From positions 1 to 64,000 of the forward strand of contig NZ_FOGT01000014.1 of assembly GCF_900111295.1 (NCBI RefSeq): a stretch of 64,000 nt of DNA, written 5' to 3'. The stretch is from Salipaludibacillus aurantiacus (GTDB lineage Bacteria > Bacillota > Bacilli > Bacillales > Salisediminibacteriaceae). The translations under genes were made by a program, and so were the position numbers. How positions within the stretch are numbered: position 1 is the first letter of the stretch; the number at the start of each line of letters is the position of its first letter. Under the pieces are notes generated by a model. It searched no databases. It worked only from the letters and a program-made list of their open reading frames with translations, and was not told where the DNA came from. This document shows, piece by piece, positions 44,506 to 52,552 of the stretch.

Positions 44506-44841
44506 ATGGAAATTAAAAAAGCAATCGACATTATCACTCTTTTATCAGAGGGTATTGACCCGCAGACAGGAGAAATAATTTCTGCATATACCACATTCCA
44601 AGACCCACATACGGTCAGAGCCCTATTTTTAGCGTTGGAAGCCTTAGAGAAACTAGATAAAAGTGACAAACGGCAGAAAAGGCTGCCTGAAAATGCAGGT
44701 AAAGGATGGGATGAACAAGAGGAAGCGTTGCTGGTAGATGCTTTTGATAACGGTAAAAACATTAATGAACTGGCAGAGCTGCACAAAAGAACAAACGGCT
44801 CAATAAAAGCCCGATTAATTAAGGTTGGAAAAATTAAATAA
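44506..44841 (+). CDS. Hypothetical protein with C-terminal SANT/Myb-like helical motif
   Basis: A 111-residue protein. The first part (KKAIDIITLLSEGIDPQTGE) is helical and unrecognised. The last 45 residues (GWDEQEEALLVDAFDNGKNINELAELHKRTNGSIKARLIKVG) show the three-helix pattern seen at the ends of some helicases and DNA-binding proteins, with the conserved Trp and RTxGSIKARL. DNA binding is therefore possible. GAAGGGAAG lies upstream of ATG 44506. No operon partner. Confidence 0.7.
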   Translation: MEIKKAIDIITLLSEGIDPQTGEIISAYTTFQDPHTVRALFLALEALEKLDKSDKRQKRLPENAGKGWDEQEEALLVDAFDNGKNINELAELHKRTNGSIKARLIKVGKIK

Positions 44842-44853
44842 TCCTAATTTACG

Positions 44854-44958
44854 GTGTCAGGTGGTTTAAAATATTTAAAGGAACGTGCTGACAGGTACAA
44901 TCACGACGATTCGATAATGCAGACAGGCGAATGGCTCAGCATACTCCCGACCATCTAA
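44854..44958 (+). pseudogene. Fragment of a small membrane protein gene
   Basis: A 34-codon frame encodes GGLKYLKERADRYNHDDSIM then QTGEWLSILPTI and stops. Small Bacillus membrane proteins often open with such a segment before a hydrophobic helix, which is missing here. GTG 44854 has no clear ribosome binding site. Probably truncated. Confidence 0.3.
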
Positions 44959-45030
44959 TTTGCCGGGGAAGTGGATTGAGCTGGGCCACATCCCCTTATG
45001 GACAGACTAAATATATAGTCGATTTAATCA

Positions 45031-45381
45031 CTATTTCCGCAAAATCTTCTCCATCGCTTTTCCCTTTGCTAACTCATCGATCAGCTTATCCAAATAGCGG
45101 ATTTCCTGCATCGTTTGTTCTTCAATGTCTTCCACTCTGACACCGCAAATCACACCTTTTATCAAAGCCCTCGAAGGATTCAGACGGGGTGCTTCAGCAA
45201 AGAAGGTCTCAAAGTCTGTCTGCTTTTCCAGTTGCTCTTCTAACTCTTCCTGGCTATACCCTGTCAGCCAGCGGATAATTTCATCGACTTCTGTTTTCGT
45301 ACATCCTTTTCTCTCCGCTTTGTTAATATAATGGGGATAGACACTTCCGAAACTCATTGTATAGATCCGATGTTTAGTCAT
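45031..45381 (-). CDS. DUF2200 family protein
   Basis: A 116-residue cytoplasmic protein that matches DUF2200 over its length ([36 protein letters not shown]-type segment, [25 protein letters not shown]). The family is small, widespread and of unknown function. GAGGGTGT precedes ATG 45381. Single gene. Confidence 0.82.
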   Translation of the reverse strand: MTKHRIYTMSFGSVYPHYINKAERKGCTKTEVDEIIRWLTGYSQEELEEQLEKQTDFETFFAEAPRLNPSRALIKGVICGVRVEDIEEQTMQEIRYLDKLIDELAKGKAMEKILRK

Positions 45382-45691
45382 AGTACACCCTCGCTTATAT
45401 CATTTTTTTAATCATATCATGAAATAGAATTTGTTAATGAAATCTTTTTTTTCAGTTAAAGGTCTACCTCTGGGAGACCGTCAAGGAGCTTGATAAACTG
45501 TAGTATGGCTGGGTGGAGAGGAGAACCAGCAGTTCCTTCGTGGAAGTAATATATTAAGTTTCCTTGAATAAGGGACTATTTATGAGCAGGATACATCAGA
45601 TTCTTCTGCTAAGAGGACAAATATAAAATTAATTTACAAATTTCTGTTAAAATAAATATATTGCGGGAGTGAGATAAGGGAGGGGTAACTA
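45382..45691. other. Intergenic region, nothing clear
   Basis: About 310 bp. The part near 45600-45665 is AT-rich (TTTACA at 45633-45638) and probably contains the promoter of the next gene, but no convincing -10 at proper spacing was found. No hairpin terminator or gene was seen. Confidence 0.4.
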
Positions 45692-46150
45692 GTGTCAGAG
45701 CAACATCCTATAATAAAGAAGCTGCAGTTAAAAGATGAGAGCCAGCCAATATTGATTCTAAATGCGCCTAAAGAATACGGAGAAGTGATAGAAGCTTTTG
45801 AAGCCGACGTACATAAAGAGATCAAATTAGCCTCGTATCCATTTGTCCAAGTATTCGGAGCGTCTAATAAAGAAATCCAAACCTGCGCGAAGCAAGCCTT
45901 GGCGTGTTTTGAAGAAGGTGGATTATTATGGCTGTGTTATCCTAAAAAATCATCGAAGAAGTATAAAGGGTCAGATTGCAGCCGTGAGACGGTGGCTGCT
46001 TTATTATCTGATGAGGACTATGAGCCAGTTCGCCAAGTGGCTATCGATGACGATTGGTCAGCATTACGTTTTAAACCAGTAGATCAAATTAAGAAAATGA
46101 CAAGAAAAATTGCCGTCACTGAAAAAGGGAAACAGCGGATTGAAAAGTAA
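45692..46150 (+). CDS. DUF3052-like protein
   Basis: A 152-residue cytoplasmic protein. It ends with GGLLWLCYPKKSSK, RETVAALLSDEDYEPVRQVA and DDDWSALRFKP, a pattern I associate with DUF3052. Function is unknown. GTG 45692 follows GGGAGGGG. It stands alone. Confidence 0.65.
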   Translation: MSEQHPIIKKLQLKDESQPILILNAPKEYGEVIEAFEADVHKEIKLASYPFVQVFGASNKEIQTCAKQALACFEEGGLLWLCYPKKSSKKYKGSDCSRETVAALLSDEDYEPVRQVAIDDDWSALRFKPVDQIKKMTRKIAVTEKGKQRIEK

Positions 46151-46262
46151 AGAGTCATGGGAAGTTTATCACTGAGCTTGCCATCTTTCCACCGGGGAAC
46201 GGTAATTCAACTGCGAAAAGGATAACTCATTTATTATTTTTAATATAAGCAGGAGGGGGAGA

Positions 46263-46492
46263 ATGGTATTAAAATCTTTAAGATTGGGGAAAAAATTTCA
46301 GCTTCAATTGTTGTCATCTTGTACCTTCTATCTTTTAATGCAGCAGTGAATATGTTGCCGTATATGTCATTTTTTCTAGGGGTTATGTTACTGTTCATTG
46401 GATTAAATAAACTTCAGGAAAATTATCGAATTATAGGAACGCTTATTATGTTAGCGGCGGTCATTCCATTTCACTCTTCTCTAACCTTTTAA
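46263..46492 (+). pseudogene. Small DUF3953-like membrane protein, frameshifted
   Basis: ATG 46263 follows AGGAGGGGGAG and opens MVLKSL, but that frame soon stops. The frame one base over reads IKIFKIGEKISASIVVILYL, FNAAVNMLPYMSFFLGVM and IIGTLIMLAAVIPFHSSLTF to TAA 46492. One missing A in the run TTAAAATC at 46269-46276 would join them into a 76-residue protein with two or three membrane helices, like B. subtilis YczI. It may be a real mutation or an assembly error. Confidence 0.55.
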
Positions 46493-46535
46493 CCACTCTA
46501 AACAACTTACATAGTGACGATAGTTGAAAATCCAG

Positions 46536-46559
46536 AAAGCTGCATTTGCAGCTTTTTTT
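46536..46559 (+). terminator. Terminator after the DUF3953-like gene
   Basis: AAAGCTGCA (46536-46544) pairs with TGCAGCTTT (46547-46555), in practice an 8-bp stem with loop ATTT, followed by a run of T. Confidence 0.8.
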
Positions 46560-46704
46560 AGTTGTCTACAATAGGAGAATTATGTTAAGTGAAGGGCACG
46601 GGATAGCTCAAGAAGATGTCGCTCCTCTTTTCCAGTAATGGGGAGGTTAATGGGAGCAGAAGTGATATTATATGAGGTAATAAATGAATTTTAGAGGGGG
46701 CATT

Positions 46705-47334
46705 ATGAGAGAATTTAAAAACAAAATTGAAACAGAGGAACAATTACGCCAGCTTATTGGGGTTCCAAGTGAGTTAGTAAATAAAAAAGTCATTTCATAC
46801 CTTGACCACAATTGTATAGAATTTATTTCTAACTCCCCTTTTTTGGTTATGTCAACTGCTGATAAATTTGGATTTTGTGATGTCTCTCCAAGAGGTGATC
46901 ACGCAGGATTTGTCCAAGTGATAAATGAAAAACATTTAATAATCCCTGAAAGACCAGGGAATAGAAGGATAGATTCATTGCGAAATATATTATCAAATCC
47001 AAAAATAGGTCTTCTCTTTTTTATACCAGGATTGGGTGAGACATTAAGAGTAAACGGGAAAGCAGCATTAGTCACTGATGATGATTTACTTAATAAGATG
47101 GCGATTAAAGGAAAAAAGCCACTTTTAGGTATTGGGGTAGAGGTTGAAGAGTGCTTTATTCATTGTGCAAAAGCTTTTATACGTTCAGGATTTTGGGATC
47201 CTGACACTTGGACTGAGAAAACCTTACTGCCATCTGCTTCAAAGATGTTATTTGAACATGCTAAACTTCCTGGTACCAGTGTCGACTCTATTCAGAAAAA
47301 GCTCGAAGAAAGTTATTCTAATAGACTTTATTAA
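46705..47334 (+). CDS. PPOX-class FMN-dependent flavoprotein (MSMEG_1061-like)
   Basis: A 209-residue split-barrel flavoprotein. It carries SPFLVMSTADKFGFCDVSPRGDHAGFVQV and LIIPERPGNRRIDSLRNILSNPKIGLLFFIPG, the two signatures of this PNPOx-related subfamily. Members bind FMN or F420; the reaction is unknown. ATG 46705 follows GAGGGGG; the seven-residue extension to 46684 has no such site. It is distinct from the PdxH-like protein at 42795. Confidence 0.85.
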   Translation: MREFKNKIETEEQLRQLIGVPSELVNKKVISYLDHNCIEFISNSPFLVMSTADKFGFCDVSPRGDHAGFVQVINEKHLIIPERPGNRRIDSLRNILSNPKIGLLFFIPGLGETLRVNGKAALVTDDDLLNKMAIKGKKPLLGIGVEVEECFIHCAKAFIRSGFWDPDTWTEKTLLPSASKMLFEHAKLPGTSVDSIQKKLEESYSNRLY

Positions 47335-47402
47335 ATTTATAGACAGCATTAGTGAAAAAGTAATTTCCATTCAAACCTATTGAAACATTTGAGGTGAAAT
47401 TA

Positions 47403-47561
47403 ATGGACCTAATAGTGGTTGCGGCTATTCATATCATAATTGGACTCTCCCTGATTTATTTTTATGGGAAATTACCTAAAGCACTCACAACATTTGCATT
47501 TGTTTTCTTATGTATGAGCTTCTTTTATTGGGTGGCTGTTATATGGGGCATATTACTTTGA
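47403..47561 (+). CDS. Small two-helix membrane protein
   Basis: A 52-residue protein with two hydrophobic segments (VVAAIHIIIGLSLIYFYG and ALTTFAFVFLCMSFFYWVAVIW) joined by a short basic loop. GAGGTGAAATTA precedes ATG 47403. A decayed homologue lies at 37845-37940, which supports that this was a real gene. Function is unknown. Confidence 0.6.
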   Translation: MDLIVVAAIHIIIGLSLIYFYGKLPKALTTFAFVFLCMSFFYWVAVIWGILL

Positions 47562-47946
47562 AACTTTTCACTAACGGAAGCTCTAAAGGAGTAAATTGGT
47601 TTGGATCCTACGTTATAATTAGTTATTTTTATTATAAAGTCACTTCAATTAGCGGATATTTTTACTCTATCAGCGGAAATCAAATTCAATCAGCGAAAAA
47701 CGAGGTTCTATCGGCGAAAATTCATTTCTATCAGCGATTTCACCCATCCAATCAGCGAATTTGAATAATTATAATCTACGGAATTTTTCCTTTACCTAAA
47801 GATTAAATTACAAAAATCCTTTTTTAATCCCTTGAAAATAAAAGTATGGTAAAACTGTAATGATAAGCTTGGATATACATATTAATTCTTACAATGGCGA
47901 GGACCTAAGTGAATGTACTAAGTAACTAAGTAAAGGGATGTAAAAA
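47562..47946. repeat. Intergenic region with six 20-21 bp repeats
   Basis: Repeat units YWATCAGCGR begin at 47646, 47667, 47687, 47708, 47728 and 47749, a 20-21 bp period. They match the array at 38041-38155, and the flanking 200 bp on both sides also match that locus. The rest of this gap is AT-rich leader DNA before the MFS gene. Confidence 0.8.
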
Positions 47947-49101
47947 TTGACTATAGTTATCGTTTTTTTGACAGCACTGACTTATCAGCTGGTTCTCACC
48001 ATTACACGCCCAATGCTTCCGCTCTATGCTACTGAGTTAGGGGCTTCAGAATTAACCGTTGGATTACTGATATCTGCGTTTGCTTTTTTTCCTATGATAC
48101 TGGCAATTCATATTGGGAAGATGGTAGACAAAATTAGAAGTAACCTTCCAGTTGTGTTTGGGATAATAGGTTTGACTATTGGAATAGCTGTTCCGGCTTT
48201 TATTCCTTCTATATGGGCTTTATTTATCTCCCAAACAATCGTAGGGGTCTCTCAAATATTTATAAACGTCGGCTTACAGAATCTTGTGGGCTCTCATTCT
48301 ACTCCAGCTACACGAGATAAACATTTTAGTTATTTAAGTACAGGAGTCTCATTAGGCTGGTTTATAGGTCCTGTGACTGGAGGCTATTTAGGTGAATTCT
48401 ATCAATTTCAGGTTATATACACTTATACATTATTCTTTGGTGTCCTGGCCTTGATTATTGGGATGTTTTTGCCTAAAGGATTCAGCCAAAATAAAGGGAA
48501 ACCAAAAACTGATAATAAAAAAGAAGGCACGTTTAATTTATTAACTGAGAAGAAAGTAAGGCGAGCCTTGATCACAAGTGCTCTGGTGTTATATTCAAGA
48601 GATATTTTTATAGCTTATTTTCCTATATTTGCCTCAGGCCAAGGGTATTCCACTTCGGAGATAGGATGGATTATATCAATAAAAGGATTAGCCTTGGTAT
48701 TAGTCAGGTTTTCGCTGCCATTTTTGTTAGATAAATTAGGACGGGACAGGATAATCGTTTTCTCATTATTAATGGGAGGAGCATCTTTCGCGTTATACCC
48801 GATCCTTGGTCATTTCTATTTGTTTATTTTACTGGCAGTGATGATGGGAGCTGGCTTAGGCTGTGGTCAGCCCTTGTCGATGAGTATTGCTTATAATGCC
48901 GCTCCGGAAGCAAGAAAAGCAGAGGTTCTCGGATTACGTCTTTCTGTTAATCGGGCTTCTCAGGTGTTTGCTCCCGTTTTATTTGGATTAGCAGGAACCA
49001 TCGGGGGAATTTATTCAGTATTTTATTTAAGTGGTATATTTTTAGTAAGTGGCGCATTTTACTCAAGTAAAACGAAAGGTCAGGGTAGGGAAGAAAATTG
49101 A
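47947..49101 (+). CDS. MFS transporter
   Basis: A 384-residue major facilitator with twelve predicted helices. It opens YQLVLTITRPMLPLYATELGASELTVGLLIS, has the loop 2-3 motif GKMVDKIRSN and in the second half DKLGRDRIIVFSLLMGG. The TTG start has AAAGGGATG upstream. The family suggests drug or sugar efflux; the substrate cannot be told. Its promoter region with repeats has a truncated twin at 38.0-38.3 kb. Confidence 0.85.
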   Translation: MTIVIVFLTALTYQLVLTITRPMLPLYATELGASELTVGLLISAFAFFPMILAIHIGKMVDKIRSNLPVVFGIIGLTIGIAVPAFIPSIWALFISQTIVGVSQIFINVGLQNLVGSHSTPATRDKHFSYLSTGVSLGWFIGPVTGGYLGEFYQFQVIYTYTLFFGVLALIIGMFLPKGFSQNKGKPKTDNKKEGTFNLLTEKKVRRALITSALVLYSRDIFIAYFPIFASGQGYSTSEIGWIISIKGLALVLVRFSLPFLLDKLGRDRIIVFSLLMGGASFALYPILGHFYLFILLAVMMGAGLGCGQPLSMSIAYNAAPEARKAEVLGLRLSVNRASQVFAPVLFGLAGTIGGIYSVFYLSGIFLVSGAFYSSKTKGQGREEN

Positions 49102-49257
49102 GTTCGGTCAAACACGGTCAATTAAATGACATGCGCCATACATCTTCACACCTCTCAAATGGTTTCACCCTGAGGTTCGCCGGGAAAAGGAGTGCTGTAC
49201 ACACATTTTTTGGAAAAATAAGAGAATGACACCATAAATGAAAAGGAGAGATGTCCT

Positions 49258-50685
49258 GTGCGAAACGAGACGAAACATTACATTAATGGTGAATGGGTGG
49301 AGTCGAACGGTTCTGAGACGATTGACGTTATTAATCCGGCCACCGAAGAAGTGATGGGGAAGATCAGTTCAGGGACAGTAGAAGATTTGGATAAAGCCGT
49401 TAAGGCTGCACGTGCCGCGTTCCCTTCTTTCTCCCGATCGACGAAAGAAGAACGGATCCAATTGCTCAAAAATATCGCGGAAGGTTATGAGAAAAGGAAA
49501 GATGAGCTGATCAGCGTCATGACAGATGAACTCGGTGCGCCGCTTACCGTGTCGGAGGAAGTACATTATCCGATGGGGCTGGGGCACTTTCAGCAGGCGG
49601 CTGATTCGCTCGCTGACTTTTCGTTTTCAGAAGACAGGGGCGGCCATACGCTTCTAAAAGAATCGATCGGAGTGAGCGGCCTGATTACACCGTGGAATTT
49701 CCCGACCAACCAGGCTTCAACTAAAATAGCCAGTGCGATAGCGGCAGGAAGTCCGATTATCCTGAAACCGGCCTCTAAGACCCCTTTTGCGGCGATGATT
49801 TTGGCTGAGATCATTGATGAAGCAGGTGTGCCTAAAGGGGCGTTCAACCTCGTGAACGGCTCGGGATCAGTGATAGGAAATGGAATCAGTTCCCACCCTG
49901 GAATTGATTTCGTCTCCTTTACGGGTTCAGGAACTGTTGGTGAAAAAATAATGAAAAACGCTGCGGAAACAATTAAGAAAGTGGCACTGGAACTGGGCGG
50001 GAAATCGCCTATCATTGTCCTGGATGATGCAGACGTCGAAGAGGCAGCCAAAACAGCGCTATCCAATATTATGAATAACACGGGCCAGGTGTGCTCTGCA
50101 GGAACGAGGGTGTTTATTCCTCAGTCAATGAAACATTCATTTGAAGAAAGTCTCCTTGACCAGCTTTCAAACTTTCCTGTTGGCGATCCGCGGAAAGAAG
50201 GCATTGCTGTGGGGCCGCTTGTCTCAGAGGACCAATGGGAGACCGTTCAGTCTTATATTAAAAAAGGTGAAAAAGAAGCTACCCTTCTCACTGGGGGACC
50301 CGGGAAGCCGGAAGGACTGGAAACAGGTTATTACGCGAAGCCGACGATTTTTACTGATGTGTCTAACGATTCGGTGATTGCCCAGGAGGAAATCTTCGGT
50401 CCGGTCACGACCATTATAACTTACGATGGTGTGGATGAAGCGATTGAAATGGCAAACGATACCGTATACGGATTGGCAGGATATGTAATCGGAAAAGATC
50501 CGGAAACAATCAAGTATGTGGCATCGAACATCCGGGCCGGCCGCATTAAAGTCAATGGTGAAAAAACTGATTTCAACGGACCGTTTGGCGGTTTCAAGCA
50601 ATCCGGCATCGGCCGGGAGTGGGGCGACTTCGGGATCGAGGAATACCTCGAGATCAAATCCGTCCACGGCATGCCGTCGTCATAA
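49258..50685 (+). CDS. Aldehyde dehydrogenase
   Basis: An NAD(P)-dependent aldehyde dehydrogenase of 475 residues. The catalytic Cys279 is in [13 protein letters not shown], the general-base Glu in ALELGGKSP, and the cofactor site in [13 protein letters not shown] and [15 protein letters not shown] 49258 follows AAGGAGAG. Substrate range is probably broad aliphatic or aromatic aldehydes. Single gene ending in a terminator at 50733. Confidence 0.92.
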   Translation: MRNETKHYINGEWVESNGSETIDVINPATEEVMGKISSGTVEDLDKAVKAARAAFPSFSRSTKEERIQLLKNIAEGYEKRKDELISVMTDELGAPLTVSEEVHYPMGLGHFQQAADSLADFSFSEDRGGHTLLKESIGVSGLITPWNFPTNQASTKIASAIAAGSPIILKPASKTPFAAMILAEIIDEAGVPKGAFNLVNGSGSVIGNGISSHPGIDFVSFTGSGTVGEKIMKNAAETIKKVALELGGKSPIIVLDDADVEEAAKTALSNIMNNTGQVCSAGTRVFIPQSMKHSFEESLLDQLSNFPVGDPRKEGIAVGPLVSEDQWETVQSYIKKGEKEATLLTGGPGKPEGLETGYYAKPTIFTDVSNDSVIAQEEIFGPVTTIITYDGVDEAIEMANDTVYGLAGYVIGKDPETIKYVASNIRAGRIKVNGEKTDFNGPFGGFKQSGIGREWGDFGIEEYLEIKSVHGMPSS

Positions 50686-50732
50686 AAAGCGTATCAGCCT
50701 CAACTGACAGGTTAGGTTTGGGGTACAGAAAG

Positions 50733-50760
50733 AGCCCGGGGAACAAATCCTCGGGCTTTT
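50733..50760 (+). terminator. Terminator of the aldehyde dehydrogenase gene
   Basis: AGCCCGGGGA (50733-50742) pairs with TCCTCGGGCT (50748-50757) with one G-T wobble and a short T run. Confidence 0.8.
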
Positions 50761-50769
50761 AATGATTAC

Positions 50770-51475
50770 GTCTTTTTAAACCACAGGCTCTGCCTGTGTG
50801 AAAATTAACCTTTAAGGGTGGTAACAGAAAAAACTCCTCTCGTTATAATAGAAGATGGCCGCCAAACCAACTTCTAATAATGAGAGGAGAGATGCTCGTC
50901 ATGCCGAGCGACAATAGTCTATCACACACCAGATGGAATTGTAAGTATCATCATATTGTGTTTATCCCAAAATTTAGAAGGAAAATAATATACGGGAAAT
51001 TAAGAAGAGATGTAGGTGCGATATTAAGACGATTATGTAAGATGAAGGACGTCGAAATAATAGAAGCTCATGCAATGCCGGATCACATTCACATGTTAGT
51101 AAGAATTCCACCCAAGATGTCTGTATCGTATTTTATGGGTTACTTAAAAGGAAAAAGCTCGTTAATGATCCATGATAGGCATGCCAACCTGAAATACAAT
51201 CATGGAAACAGAACGTTTTGGGCAAAAGGATATTACGTAAGTACAGTAGGTCTGAATCAAAAAACGGTGGCAAAGTACATTCGAGAGCAAGAAGCAAAAG
51301 ACCGTTTGCGAGACAACATGAGTAAGCGAGAATATGTAGATCCATTCAAAAAATAGAGAGAGATAAACGGTTGGCGGTCAATTAAGAGGCCTCTTTAGAG
51401 GCTAAGTTGGTAGAGTGCCCTTATAGGGCGAAATTAAAACCGCCCGTTTTACGGGCGGATACTTACTTTTAACTG
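50770..51475 (+). mobile_element. IS200-like insertion sequence
   Basis: A single tnpA gene is flanked by subterminal hairpins: CACAGGC/GCCTGTG with loop TCT at 50782-50798 on the left and CCGCCCG/CGGGCGG at 51440-51458 on the right. CTCCTCTC at 50834 pairs with GAGAGGAG near 50882-50889, with an inner TAGAAG/CTTCTA stem, to hide the tnpA ribosome binding site as in IS200. No tnpB is present. Exact ends cannot be fixed because these elements make no target duplications. The gene looks intact. Confidence 0.85.
50901..51356 (+). CDS. tnpA: IS200-family transposase TnpA (Y1 HUH)
   Basis: A small tyrosine transposase of 151 residues that cuts single-stranded DNA. The HUH metal motif is His62-Ile-His64 in MPDHIHMLVRIP, and the nucleophile is probably Tyr126 in AKYIREQ. 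ATG 50901 is 12 nt after GAGGAG; ATG 50892, only 3 nt away, is the alternative. The 5' hairpin would keep expression low. Confidence 0.9.
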   Translation: MPSDNSLSHTRWNCKYHHIVFIPKFRRKIIYGKLRRDVGAILRRLCKMKDVEIIEAHAMPDHIHMLVRIPPKMSVSYFMGYLKGKSSLMIHDRHANLKYNHGNRTFWAKGYYVSTVGLNQKTVAKYIREQEAKDRLRDNMSKREYVDPFKK

Positions 51476-51571
51476 TTTTGACTGCTATAACTGCTAAAAA
51501 CGCCACCCCGCCACTAAAATGGACATAAACCTGAACCAGGCAGGCTACTGAACCTCTTGCTTATAATATCT

Positions 51572-51736
51572 TTACTGCATTTTCCTTTTTTCAGCAAATA
51601 ACAAAATGAGTGTGGCCAATGGGCCCAGTAAAAGTGACAGTATAAACCAGTTTAACCCTGTTCGATTCTTCCCTTGTGCAAGTCCGGCATTAATCAGTGC
51701 AAGGGTGCCCCAGCCAACAAAAAATTGGTTTTCCAT
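51572..51736 (-). CDS. Small membrane protein, unknown
   Basis: A 54-residue protein with two hydrophobic segments (FFVGWGTLALINAGLA and LNWFILSLLLGPLATLILLF) around a basic QGKNRTG. GGGGAGGACAG precedes ATG 51736. Proteins like this are common in Bacillaceae and have no known role. Confidence 0.6.
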   Translation of the reverse strand: MENQFFVGWGTLALINAGLAQGKNRTGLNWFILSLLLGPLATLILLFAEKRKMQ

Positions 51737-51943
51737 CTTCTGTCCTCCCCACAATTCAGTATTTTCCCGGTGGTAATATTACCTAATAGATTATGTATTT
51801 AACTACTATTCCACTTTATCATAAATATCCAGAAACTCTCCTGACGAAGTTTTGAATTTCGTAAGGGCTTGAGCAAATTTCTTTTAACCGCGCCGTTCGG
51901 GGATTATGATAAAAGAAATCATAAATCCAAGGAGGAGATCTGA

Positions 51944-52429
51944 ATGACTGCAACGGTACATGATTTCTCAGTTAAAAAGCCGGACGGGACGGAAGTCTCT
52001 CTCGAAAATTATAAGGGCCAGCCGATAGTCATTGTAAATACCGCCACTAAGTGCGGGCTTTCAGGACAGTTTAAAGATCTTGAGCGGCTTCATCAGACAT
52101 ATAAAGATGAAGGGCTTGCTGTTCTTGGTTTTCCATGCAACCAGTTTATGAACCAGGAGCCGCTGTCTGATGACGACATGACGGCTGCATGCGAACGGAA
52201 TTTCGGGGTAACTTTTCCACTGTTTGCAAAAATAAAGGTGAACGGTGAGGATGCCCATCCGCTTTACAAACATCTTAAAGCCTCCCAAAAGGGGGTCCTC
52301 AGCTCCGAAATTAAGTGGAATTTCACAAAGTTTCTTGTGGACAAGGAAGGAAACGTGGTCAAGCGCTACTCGCCCCAGACCTCCCCAAAAAAGATGGAGG
52401 AAGATGTCCAGGGACTTCTGAATAAGTGA
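51944..52429 (+). CDS. Glutathione peroxidase family protein (BsaA-like)
   Basis: A 161-residue thiol peroxidase of the GPx fold. The active Cys37 is in NTATKCGLSG, with Gln and Asn in LGFPCNQF and the Trp/Asn in KWNFTKFLVD. It has cysteine, not selenocysteine, at the active site (codon TGC). Gram-positive members usually use thioredoxin rather than glutathione. AAGGAGGAG precedes ATG 51944 and a terminator follows at 52435. Confidence 0.92.
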   Translation: MTATVHDFSVKKPDGTEVSLENYKGQPIVIVNTATKCGLSGQFKDLERLHQTYKDEGLAVLGFPCNQFMNQEPLSDDDMTAACERNFGVTFPLFAKIKVNGEDAHPLYKHLKASQKGVLSSEIKWNFTKFLVDKEGNVVKRYSPQTSPKKMEEDVQGLLNK

Positions 52430-52434
52430 TCTTA

Positions 52435-52466
52435 AAAAGCCTCCCGCAGTGATGCGGGAGGCTTTT
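52435..52466 (+). terminator. Terminator of the peroxidase gene
   Basis: A perfect 14-bp stem, AAAAGCCTCCCGCA at 52435-52448 and its complement at 52453-52466, with loop GTGA. The complement ends in four T residues. Confidence 0.9.
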
Positions 52467-52552
52467 GTATGAACCTCTAATTACCTTATTGGCTGCGTTT
52501 TTGACCAATTATTGTGGCTAAGCTTGTAAATCCTAATGAAGTCAGGAAACGC

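Noticed and set aside
51944-52429. Selenocysteine in the glutathione peroxidase
   Set aside because: The active-site codon is TGC.
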